Shown piece by piece: positions 20,232 through 32,200 of a stretch of DNA of 64,000 nt. Where the stretch lies: the NCBI GenBank assembly GCA_963920575.1, contig OY986969.1, positions 5,590,001 to 5,654,000 on the forward strand, read 5' to 3'. Source of the stretch: Narthecium ossifragum (lineage: Eukaryota > Streptophyta > Magnoliopsida > Dioscoreales > Nartheciaceae). The first letter of the stretch is position 1. Every line of letters starts with the position of its first letter. The position numbers and the translations under genes are program-made. The notes beneath the pieces are model-generated. The model worked only from the letters and a program-made list of their open reading frames with translations. It searched no databases and was not told the DNA's origin.

Positions 20232-23200
20232 ATGGGAAAGCCGAAAAAGAACAAGAACAAAAACAAGGGTTCTGCGGCAGCCTCCACGTCGTCGATGGCA
20301 ATGATAAAGAAGTTCAAGAAGCGGGGGAAGAAGAACCACGGCTCTGCCGCCGCCCTGGAGCCATCGAGCTCTGATGTGGTCCCCAAACCTGCTGCTGGCC
20401 AAAATGCCCCTGCCCCTACGGTTGATGCGGCTGCTGGCAATGGCAAGGTCGCCGCCTCAGCTGGGGACAGCAAGGCGGCTGCACCTGCTGGCTATACCAA
20501 GGAGGCTGCTGCTGCTGCTGGAAACAGCAGGGAAGCCCTTGTGGTTGATGCCAAGAAGGGGAACGAGCTGCCGGAGAGGAGCTCGGGGTTCATATTCATG
20601 TGCAGTGGGAAGACAAAGCCGGAGTGTTATCGATACCGTGTGTTTGGGATGCCAAAGGGGAAGCTGGAGGTTGTGGAGAAGATCAAGCCTGGCGCAAGGC
20701 TCTTCCTTTATGACTTTGACCTCAGGCTCCTCTATGGGGTCTACCGGGCCACATCGAAAGGTAAAGCCAACTTGGTGCGCGAGGCTTTTGGAGGAGGGTT
20801 CCCATCTCAGGTATACTGTCTTCTCGTATCTATGACTGTAGTCCATTTGCCGCCTCTAGGATCATTACTATGGTAATTTCTATGCAAATTGAATGGGATG
20901 ATTGGGGAAACTATGACCATATGGGCTCTCTAATCAACGGCGATCAGGTGTTTTTTGTTGATTGTGGATGTAAATATATTATGGAGAGGAATCTAGGTAT
21001 TGTTTAGAGATTTCGAGTTAAATAAGGAACTGAGATGATGCACGGAAAACTTGAAAGGGAGGAGCCTATCGTAGATACTGTAAAATCAGGTTTTAAAACG
21101 TAGTATTGATGTCTATAATGCTTATTCTATTTTTTAGAAAGTCTCTGTTGATGTTGTGGAGCAAAAGGATTATTGATGAATATTGCTGTACTCTGTGTTG
21201 CATGATGGGAATAAGGAATGAAGGATGGGTGAGATGGAAACTCAGGAAATCATACCTGATTTTTTTTGGTATTTGCAGTGTACGAATTAGAATCATTTGG
21301 AGCTCTGATTGTTGTGCTGGAAGTACTTGGAATTTGACATGCAAGAAGTGTAGTTCTCGAAGGCACTTCCCTAAAGGAACTATTGTCTGCAATCTATTTC
21401 TTTGAGGATGGGAACAATTTTTCTTATTTTTCCATGCATTTTGTTTCACTGATCAGTGGTTAGAGTGAGCTTTTTGGATGCTGGATGGTGCATTGTGCAT
21501 TTAACCTACCATTGATGATCCGCATAGATTTTTGGATTATTCTCAGCCATTTATTTCTTATCCTCAAGGTTGATGGATGTCCTTCCCAGTCACTGTGATT
21601 ATGACTCATAAAGGACAAAAGGATTAATGTGAAAAGATCTTAACATGTTGGAGAAATGGCATCGTCTTCAAAGTTTGTGAGGAAAGAATAAAGAACTAGT
21701 GAATTCTGAGATAATGATATAATGGTTCTCTGCTTTGCTATGGTTAAACTCTACAAATTTAGTGTTAATGAGTCTACTTGTTGGGGCTTTATGTTGAAGC
21801 GACTAAAGACTATTGGTGCTGGATATTGAGGAAAAATAATTGGGAATTGTGGGACAAGCGTAATGTCTAAGACTCAAAGGTAAGAATTCAACTGAAAGGC
21901 TGCATTTGATATAAGTTTCTTTAGTGTGATAGTTTGACCTGAATTGGTCCTTTACTGTTAGGTTTGAAGGCGGGTTTGGTATTAAGTTGTTTCAACCCTA
22001 AATTTTCTAGACTCAAGTTTGACCATGATCATATTGGGAATTTAGGTCCTGACTACGCCCCTTGGTTAATACTTGTTGTTTATAAACCTGATGCTTATGA
22101 AAGAAACCGATCTAGAAGATCGAACTAGTTTCGTAAAATCCAGCCGTGACATATGTCCCCAGAAAGCATTGTCATCCCATATGCGTCGTGCAAAAGTCAC
22201 TTGACATGGCATACAATTTATATAGGTCCACGAATTTCGAGCTGATTTTATGGTTGAGCTGAGTAGTTGGCCTCAATTTCGACTATGCTTTTCATGTAAT
22301 ACCACTTGGTGTAGTTTTATCTCAGAGGCCATCAGTTAGAGTGGAAGACTGGTACAATCTAAAAGCACAAAAAATGATGTATGAATGGTGTAACATATAA
22401 AATGTGGTTTGTTCTTCTCTTGATTGAAAGAAAAAACGAATATTGACTCCTTGGGTTTGAGTATTTAGAAAGACTTGATCATGAAATAGTATAAAGGATA
22501 GTGATAGTTATGATATTAGTGACCAGTTGCCTCGAATCAAACAATTTGAGGTGAGCGTATCCTCTTTCTTCTCTCGATTGAAAGAACAAATGAATATTGA
22601 CTCCTTGGGTTTGAGTATTTAGAAAGACTTGATCATGAAATAGTATAAAGGATAGTGATAGTTATGGTATTAGTGACCAGTTGCCTCGAATCAAACAATT
22701 TGAGGTGAGTGTATACTAGGAATTATTAGTAAGAAAACCAATTAGGAGCATGTTAATTTCATGGAGCGAAAGTATGCTCTTTGAGAGCTCTATTCTATTG
22801 AAATATGGAGCACAAAGCCCTTTGTGAATATAATAGTAGTTTAGTTGCTAAAAAACAGTTTAGTACCCTCAAAAATAGGCCCATGTCAATGTGGTCTCTC
22901 ATCTTTAAAACATACCACTTAAGGCCCTCAATTAACAAAATCGTTTCCATGTGGGCGTTTGTTGGAACCAAATACTTCCATTTCATCGGCATGCCCTGTG
23001 CTGGTACTTGACTGGCATGGTAGGTGCTGCTGGCATGGTAAAATGCTAGCTGAAAATCATCAGCATGCCTCATCCTATTGATTAAAGACATAAAGTGGTG
23101 GACCGGTAAATGCTGGTCGGAACTTTTTAAATACCGATTTTGACTGGAAAAAGCTCTTCTCAAAGTAATGGGGCCGACCCGATTTGGGGCATAGTTTCGG

Positions 23201-26200
23201 CTCGGCTGCATCGGGGCGATAAAAACCTGTCATACGGCAATCGTTGGCGCAAAGGGTGTTGAGGGAGTTGGGGGAGATAATCACATGGGCTCACGTGATC
23301 ATTTTCTTTATTGCCACTTACATCATATTTTGTGTTTCTTCAAGATTTAAGTGGTGGTTCTGTGTAAGAAAATCTCTTTAAACACTAGCAAATGCATGAC
23401 AACTCCGAAAATGCCCAAATATAGCAAGCAGAAACCAAAAGGGCTGCCCGAGCAATGAGTAGGAAAAGCTAGGACTAACCCATGTAAGGATGAGAAGGAT
23501 TTAGGGAAAAAGAACATTAAAAGATTAATATTTTTTCACCAATCTCACTCTGAACACATACTTGATCCCACTAACCTCCTTGATTAATGAAATCTTTGGC
23601 AAAATGGCGTTTACTCAAGTGAATTTTGAATTTTTATTTCCCTCGTTTGAAGTCCTAATCCCCAAATGCTCCTAACCAGTCATGTGGCTAGATTTTTGTC
23701 AGATGCTGTTAATGTCGTTTGCATCGAGGGCCACATCGAAATGATTTTGTAAATTGAGGGTTTTAAGTGTCACATTTTGAAAATGAGGGACTAAGTGACA
23801 TCGGGCCCATTCTTGAGGGTACTAAATTGATTTTTAGTCTTCTTTTTCTTCATTGGATGTTAAGTAGGGGCAAGATGTGTTCCAAGACTGCTCCTAGGTG
23901 CCTCTGTTGGCCATGCTTATGAAAGCCTTAGTAGAATTGGCTACTTAGAGAATAGAAATTGCTAGTGCTTAGGTTCCACCGCTGCTGTTGTAGTTGTCTG
24001 CGATAATCCCCACTGTCTTAACTATGCTTCTCTACGAGTCGAAAAAGAGTTTATACTGTCTTTTGAAACAAATGTGCATATCCAATGTCTAAATGTTGTA
24101 ATTATTCTGTTAATCTCTTTTGGTGTCTTTCTTTTTGAAATTTCATATATATATATTATGAGCAAGAAAATGAGTTAGTAGCATGTTACTTTCATGGAGG
24201 AAAAGTAGTCTTTGAGAGCTCTGTGCTATTAAAATATGGAGCAAAAAGCCCTTCAGCTTAGTAGGTTTGGCAACTAAGGGAAAGAGGATTTGCTAGTGCT
24301 TAGGTCCCACCACTATTGTAGGAGTTGTGTGCAGATTCAAAGTCTAAAATTATAGTCATTCATAGGTTTGGTAACTACTGTTCTCCACTAGTCAAAAACG
24401 TGCTTATAATATGTCTCTTGAAATATATGTGCGTATTCAAAGTCTAAAATCTATAGTTATTCTGTTTAGTTGTCTTTTGATGTCTTGTTTTTCGAAATTT
24501 CTGATACCTACATGTGTATTATGTTAAAATGAGTCAGTAGCATATTAATTTCATTGATCATATTTAATTTCATTGATCAAAACTATGGTCTTTGTGAGCT
24601 CTATGCTATTAAAATTTAGAGCAAAAAACCCTTTAACTTAGTAGTTTTGGCTACTAAAAAAAAGGTCCTGCTAAATTTACTGTAAATATATGCATATACG
24701 TGTGTGCGCAAGGTTTGGCTACTTAGGAAAAAGAGGTATCCCTGAATTTATTGTACATATATGCATATACATGTGAGTGTGTTTATATATGGCTAGCCGA
24801 AAAACCTTAAAGGAAGTCCATGACTTTGCATTTCTATCATAGAATCATAGGTTGATTGACATGCTTAGATAAACAAAGTTCCAAAGCTTCTACATCAAAT
24901 TTGCCTCAAATGTACCTTGTTTTATGTTTTGTCTTTCTAATTGGTCGAGCTTATTACCTGGGCTTAGAGGGGCAAATGCCTTAAGTGTAACATGTCTATT
25001 GTTGATATGGCTAGATCAAGTAATTGCTCGCCTCATTGGATTTATTATTTGAAGGAGTTTCATTTAGGGCATGTTTGGCAGAGGGCGGATCCGAGCGAAT
25101 CCGCTGTATCCCGGCGAATCCGAGAATGAGGGAATTCGCTCCTGCCTCATCCGGCCGTTTGGTAAACGGCCGGATTCCAAAAACACGGAATCCGCCAGTG
25201 GGCGGATTCCGTGAATGGCGTCCGCTCGGAACAAGCGGACGCCATTCCGAGCGGATACCCGCGGGTACCATCCCGCGGGTACCGTAGTGTATAAAGCCAA
25301 ACACGCCCTTAGATGATGCATGCTTGTAGGATGGAATTGGAACCGTAAAAGGTTGCTGTTTAAGTACTCTAACATGACTTCTTGGATTACTTAGCTAGAA
25401 GTCTAGAGTTGGCGGTTCCCTAATCGCTTTGGATAGTGGGAAGGCAGTTCTCATCAGGGTTGCTAGGGTTGGAGGTGCCTCCTCCGACCCCTGATCTGGA
25501 TGACCCCAAATAAGGGCGTCTGTGATCCAGATCGCTAGCAACCTGCTATAGATCTAAAACTTATGGGCCTTGTTTGGTTGTGGGATTAGTGTAACCAACC
25601 CCGGAATTGGTTGCATCAATTCTGGAATAGGTTACATCAATCTCGGAATTGCAGCCAAACAGTAACCCTATTCCAGCATTCTTATCCCGAAATTGGTTGC
25701 ACCAATCCAGGGATTGGTTGCAACAATCCCGGAATTGCAGCAAAATAGTAAACCTATTCCAACATTCTTATCACAGAATTGGTAATTGGAATTTTAATAT
25801 AAGGTTTTTTTGTGTATCTAATTATAATTTAGAAAGCTAAATTATCGATTAGTACCATGTAGTTTGGTCGTGATTTTTATTCAGGACCTACATTTTAAAA
25901 ATTTCAAATCAGCTCATCGTAGTTTCAATTTGCCGCTTTGTAGTCTTCCATCTCAGCTACCGTTAGTCAATTAATGGAGAAAGGACAAGGTTAGCACATT
26001 TCCAACTAATTTTGACCCAGTTTTGACTTTTTATATTAAAAAAATACATGTCAGCACTCTCTCTCCCCTCTCCCGTCTCTGTTTCGTCTATCTCGACTTC
26101 TCACTGACAATTGTGTTCCGTCGGCAGTCTTCTTCATCTCCGGCCAGATCAAGCTGACGATGATGGGTTCCTTCAGATCCATCTTCTCCGGCACCGGCGA

Positions 26201-29200
26201 ATCTCTCCCCCATCCTTCTCTCTCTTCTCCCTTTTTCTCTTTCGACGACACCTATGCCGCGTGCAATCTCCGCCGCCCCTTCCTCCCTCATCTATCTTTT
26301 TCGGCACCCCCGTCTCCTCCCTACCTCGCCGTCGATCAAAGCTCGCCAATGCTAGCTGCCATCGTTGCCTCTCTATCCTTGAGTCCTTCCTCACCATATC
26401 CTCTCTTCCCTCCCGATCCCGGTTCGCCAACTTCGCCAACACCTCCATCCATCATCCTTGGCTGTTGGGAGCCTCGCCAGGCCACGCCGCTGCCAGCAGC
26501 ACTGCCAACATCTCCAAGACCGTCGATCTGCAAACTTTGCCGGAGCGCGCTGCTTGTCTCCTTCCGCGAGCCACCACCTCGTTGCAGGCCTAGCCACCGA
26601 TCTCCAAGCGTCTCCTTCTGACGACGTCACTGTCAACTGTGATGGAGTCATCTCCCACGCTGGTACTCCCTGAAGCCCCAACCCACCCCGATCTACCCTT
26701 CCCCGACGCCGATGACCTCTCCTTGGCTGATAAAAAACGGTGGTTTTCTTCCCTTCAAGGCCCATCGTCGCCATCACCTCAGATCCGCTGCCTATGGCGA
26801 CGGAGCCGGCTATCGAACTCAGGGGATCGATTCCCCATGCGACCATGACCTCAACCCTGCCGGTCTTGGCCGCCGATCAGCCCTCCTTGACATCGATTTA
26901 GCTCCGACATCTTCTATGATGTTGGATCAACACGAGCAAACTCGCCATTAGCTCGTCGGCAACCACCACCATGAGAGAGAGAAGAGAGAGAAGAGGGAGA
27001 AGAATGGTGGAGAGAGGTGAAGATGAGGACTTGCAGTGGACGAGGGTGGCGTTGGGGTGGGCGTCACCGGTGGGGGGAGAGGCGGCGATGGATGTGAAAG
27101 AGAGAGAGATGCAGACGTGACTATTTTTAATAAAAAAAATAAAAAATAGGCCACGTAGACAAAAATGGGTCAATTTGCCGTTAGAAACATGACGGCGAGT
27201 GGACGGAAGGATCACATAAGTATGAAATCGAAACTATAAGGAGCTGATTTGAAAATTTTAAAGTGTAGATCCTGAATAAAATTTACGACCAAACTATACG
27301 GCACTAATCAATAATTTAGCCTAATTTAGAATATGCCAGTTTGTTTGTGGATCTAATTATAAGTTATTCTACTTTAGTCAGGTTGATTATGTCGAATATG
27401 TGATTTGAAAATTAAAGTGAATATCTGCATCATAATATTAGTGGCACGAAATTAGAATATTATATACTATATGTATTATAATATTATTAATTATGAAAGT
27501 CAAGGTGAATATTATATGCATTATTATATTATTAATTAAATTACCTATATGTCCCATAAAAAATTCAAATGAGTTTACTTTTGACCTCACCAATCCCTAT
27601 TCCTATTCCTATTCCTATTCCACCTTTTCCATCAAAACACCATTTTCTTATTCAAGCAATCATTGTTGATTTATTCCTGCTTTTCAACCAATACCACAAC
27701 CTTATCCCACTACTTATCCCAACATATTAATCCCTATCCTCTCTAAACCTGAATAGCCTATCTCGTAACCAAACGCCACCATAGAGCTAAAGATGTCATC
27801 TTTCTCCTTCGTAGTAAGATGCCATTTTCCATAATAAGGCTACAGTTATAATGGAATATCTCACTTTCCATAGAAAGGCTGCAAACATCAATGCAATATT
27901 CACTTTCCAAAGAGGGCTGCATCCATTTTCCATAAAGCAGGTGCAATTATCAGCTGCAATTAAATAAGAATAAAACTTCACGAGCCTTTTTCAGTGACTT
28001 GTTAGCTATTCTAGATTTTGACCTTTTGTTTCCAACCAGTGAGTTGGCTTATTGAGCAGTACTGCTTTAGTTTCTAGTATGGTTTCATCTCTTTTTAGGC
28101 TATGATATAGCTTAATATGGCTCAATCCATAACACTAGGTAAAATCATACATAATAGAGAAATCCAAAGGAAAAATTCTAAGAGAACTGCGACCTAGGTT
28201 ACGTACCAACAGGCCTACCCCTATCGTGCCACATACCGGAGACAGTATTGGACCATGTACCCATACCCGTACCACGTACCATATCGACCCATGACCTAGG
28301 TAACATTGGTTCTCATTCTAGCTTAGTTGCTAAACAAGCAGCTAGGTGCCTTGTTTAGGCATAAGTAAGTTGTATAATCCAGGCAGGCAGATTTGGATGG
28401 GTCTATATATGAATGGGGTGAATGGGAGCAAATTTAGTAGTTTGTTTTCAGATGCGAGGAGATCTAAGGGTGATGGGAAAAGGATCATCTTGTTCTCTAA
28501 GCTTCATTGCATAGAAGGAAAGCAGTCTTCTCCGTTTTAGGGGATAAGCCCGGTAATAGGTTTCTGTGTTCATATCTTTTTATTCTTTCTATTTTTCATC
28601 TTCTTCCATCTAAATTGTTTTGGGTTCCTGTTGGCCTCCATTATTTATAGTTTTATTTCCTTGTTGGATATTCAAACTTCAAAAACCCATTTGACCTGTG
28701 TTGATAGTGGAGGTAACTATGTCCCAAGCACTAGAAGCCCAAAGCTAAATTCACTTGAAGAGGACGGACAGTTAAAACCCATAATCTATCATGAAGCCCA
28801 CTTCGTGCCTAGCTCAATCCACGCATGTGGAGTTTCATAGCTATGTGTTCCCAAGTTTGAATATTTTACTCGTGCTTGTGGGAAGTGGTAGATCGGTATA
28901 TAGTTTGAGAAGTTGTCTTGTACTTATGGCTAGTGGTTGGAAGTGGGTAGTTGGTTGCTAGGACATTTGACCAGCTATTTTGGAAATTTTGATTACCATG
29001 TTGGGAAATTGTATAAATGGGATTCTAGGCAATAATTTGGAGGTTTTGATCATTATGACCCCGTGATAATGAGGTTGCATATTCCCATGTTATCTCATAA
29101 ATGAGTTATTTCGAGTTTGAAACCAATTATCTTTTGAAGGAAAGTTCTTCCTTCTTGTTCTTATCTTTGGTGGGTTTCCAGTGGTAGAAATGATTGCTCA

Positions 29201-32200
29201 TCTCATTTTGGTAGTTTTAATCAAAATGAAGGGCGCGGGTGGTTATTTCTTTATATTTTTCAATTTAGTATTACTTTATAAACGTCAAGGACAGTTTGTC
29301 TAGTGGGGCTTCGAGCCATCCACCTTTCGCCTAGACTACATGCAGTTAATTGCCCTGCACAGATGACCAGATTGTCTTTAAAAGCATTTAGACTAAACAT
29401 GCTAAGCAGTACCCGACATGTCAAATAGTGGAAGAAATCAACGTGGATGATAAGATTAAAGAAAGAGGTTTTCATATTTTGGTGGGTTCCAATGGCAAGG
29501 ACCAGTAATTACAGCTAGTTAAAGAGAATTTGATTTAAAGGGAAAGCACTGTTGAGAACTTGAATGAAGGAGAAAACCTAGTCACGTCTACCTTTTGCCT
29601 AGGTGCCGTGTAGCTCCTTGCTGACCGACTAACCAAGTACGTTAAAGCAGGACCCTGCATCCCAGCTAGTTGAAGAACTTGAGTCTCAAATGAGAAAGTA
29701 AAGAGAAAGTTATTTGTGTTGCGGAAGGTCCCCATTATAAGGACAATGAGTGCGGCTCAAGGGAGTTGACAGAGAATTGGATCCAAAGGGGTATTGTTGT
29801 CGAATCAAAATGTTGTCATCAATTTCAATTTTGTAGGCATCAACTTTATCTATCGTGGATTGGAATTTAATGGTGACGGAAGCATAAAAATTTCGTTCTT
29901 ATTCGTCTAAAAAGTCGAAAACTTCTAGCTTTGACCTTTGTCTGTCTTCTAACTATCGGGCAATCTGAGTCATGTAAGACATAGAAATGTTTGTTATAAT
30001 AGAATGTGTTCAATTTGTTTTAACATTTGGGTCAGTTTTGTGGCTTAAACCGAGGTTTTTTGAGTCGGTCGGCATGGCCGACAAATGTCTTGCCAATGGG
30101 TCATAGACACCGACTTTATAGTCAGCAGCAGTGGCACATAGACTTTTACTTTGGTGCCGATCCGCACAGACCAGCATAGGTCCGCATAAAGCGGCACGGA
30201 GCGACACAGGTCGGCACGGGCTGGCACAGAGTTTTAATGTCCAACACAGATTTAAAATTGTATTATCACTCAGGAATAGTTTATCATATTTGATTCTTAA
30301 AAGCAATTTTTTATTTTATTTTAATTGCCCAAACAACTTTTAATACATCCCAAAGGGGCGAAACACCCAATATGTGTCACGAAGGGTTGAATGCCCGTGT
30401 TGGACCAGTAGAACTATGTGCTGGTGCGTTGGTCTGTGTCAGTGGCACGTGCCAAGCCGTTAAGGATCGGCATGGCACGGCACGACAATCCTCGATTTAA
30501 GCCATGTATGATGAAAGTGATATTCTATGTGATAGAAATTGGAACTTACAAATGCTCAAACCAGATTCATGGGTTGGGCTTCTCTAGTAAATTCGCTCAG
30601 ACTTTAATATAACATGAGATAAGGTCTATGCCTTGTGACCATTATGAAGTGATTGCATTGGCGAAACCAGGAAGAGGAGAATGTATCGATTTCATTTAGA
30701 TAGCTTGTCTACCCTATATGTTTATCAAGTTGTTACATGTTTCAGCTTGTTTATCTTCAGATATGGACATGTTGACCGTCTCATTGCTTTTTGTCCTTTT
30801 CTATCTGAGGATTGCTCTTCTTAAACATAATAACTTGCAATATGAGATTGTTTACGTGTGCTGGTGTCATTCCAATTTTTCATTCTGATGAATGGCGGAG
30901 AAAATATAAAGATAAAAGACTTGGATTTGGTGGTGGTAGTACTTGTTTCTTCACTGTTTAAGTTTCTCATGTTACAAGGTGAAGGGGGGGTCTGAATGAC
31001 TTATTGTATCTTAGAAGATGTGTTTATCATCATTTAGATTTTTAATGTACTAATTTAGACTTTCAGTGCATTTTTTCTTTTGGGATCAGACTGTTTAGAA
31101 GTAATTTTTGTTTAGATTTCACTATGGCCACTTTTCTCTCTTCCTTTGCTCAAGATTTTTCAACATCCTTGTTTCTCAGGTGACATTCAAGATTGACAAA
31201 GATTGTCTACCTTTGCCTGAAGCTACTTTTAGACATGCTATAGAGGAGAATTACGAGTCGAAAACTAGATTCAGGCCAGAGCTCAACTCCAAGCAGGTTT
31301 TTTTTTCCTTTTCAGCTTCTTGCTTACTCGAGATTCTTTTTCAGATTATATAAGTTCCTGTCAAGATAATTCCAGTTGAACTAAATTGCAGGTCCACAAG
31401 TTGTTGACATTGTTCCGGCCCATTACTTTGGCGCCTCAGTTGGCACCTCCTCGAGTTATTGAGAGTCGACATGCACCACCTCCAGTTCAGCGGCCTCCCA
31501 AGGACCCTTACACATCTCAGTGGCCTCCTGAGGACCGGTACATATCTCAGCGGCCTCCTGAGGACCGGTACATATCTCAGCGGCCTCCCGAGGACCTATA
31601 CAGATCTCAGCGGCCTCCTGAGGACCCGTACAGATCTCAGCGACCTCCTGAGGACCCGTATAGATCTCAGCAGCCTCCTGAGGACCCATACAGATCTCAG
31701 CAGCCTCCTGAGGACCCATACAGGTCTGGGTACATAGCACGTGCTCCACCTCCTGCTGAATTGCAATATGCTCCGCCAGCAGCTTCACCCACTGCAAATG
31801 GCCGATATCTCTCAGCAACTCATCACATCCATGGTCCTGCAGTGGACACTCATGCTCGAATAGCAGTTTTGCCTCCTCAGACTGATTCCTATTATCCTAT
31901 TCATCCAACCAATGCTTATTATCACGTGGATACCTCACGATCTTATTACCCTGAAAGCTCCATTGCCTCAGAGCGGTATGTATCGAGTATGACAGATTAT
32001 TTTATATGCTGTAGCTAATTGCTTGGGATGCCACTTGTTTGCATCTCGCATCCCGGACCATGACGCTTATTTGTTTGTTTTGAACGTAGTTTTCCCAGTA
32101 AGCTAGTTTAAAATAGGTCAACAGAAAGAATTATCCATACCAGGTTAGTTTTCTTGATCATATCAACCTGAATTATTTAGGACGAGGTAGATTTTTGTGA

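Larger units (their letters stand above)
25564..27780. mobile_element. Candidate MITE split by the Mutator-like element
   Basis: The left end GGGCCTTGTTTGGTTGTGGG and the inverted right end GGTGGCGTTTGGTTACG are similar in the way PIF/Harbinger ends usually are. The interior holds GGAATTGGTTGCA-type repeats on the left and TATTCCTATTCC repeats on the right. The element at 25835-27321 interrupts it. A target duplication was not identified. Confidence 0.4.
20811..31179 (+). other. Giant first coding intron of the DCD gene (10.37 kb)
   Basis: Bounded by CAG|GTATAC and a CTCAG|GTG acceptor, phase 0. It hosts several transposons (listed separately). About 20880-22400 and 24800-25060 hold AT-rich intronic sequence in which nothing was recognised; 27790-31170 is similar apart from the repeats named below. 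Confidence 0.85.

Noticed and set aside
20126..20473. Minus-strand open frames opposite the first DCD exon
   Set aside because: They are antisense shadows of the Lys/Ala-rich GC-rich exon, with no independent support.
29240..29760. Possible tRNA-like or SINE-like segment in the DCD intron
   Set aside because: The stretch has repeat-like wording, but no cloverleaf with proper A and B boxes and no defined ends could be found.
31456..31818. Minus-strand frame with repeated [10 protein letters not shown] peptides
   Set aside because: It is the antisense shadow of the 30-bp coding minisatellite in the DCD gene.
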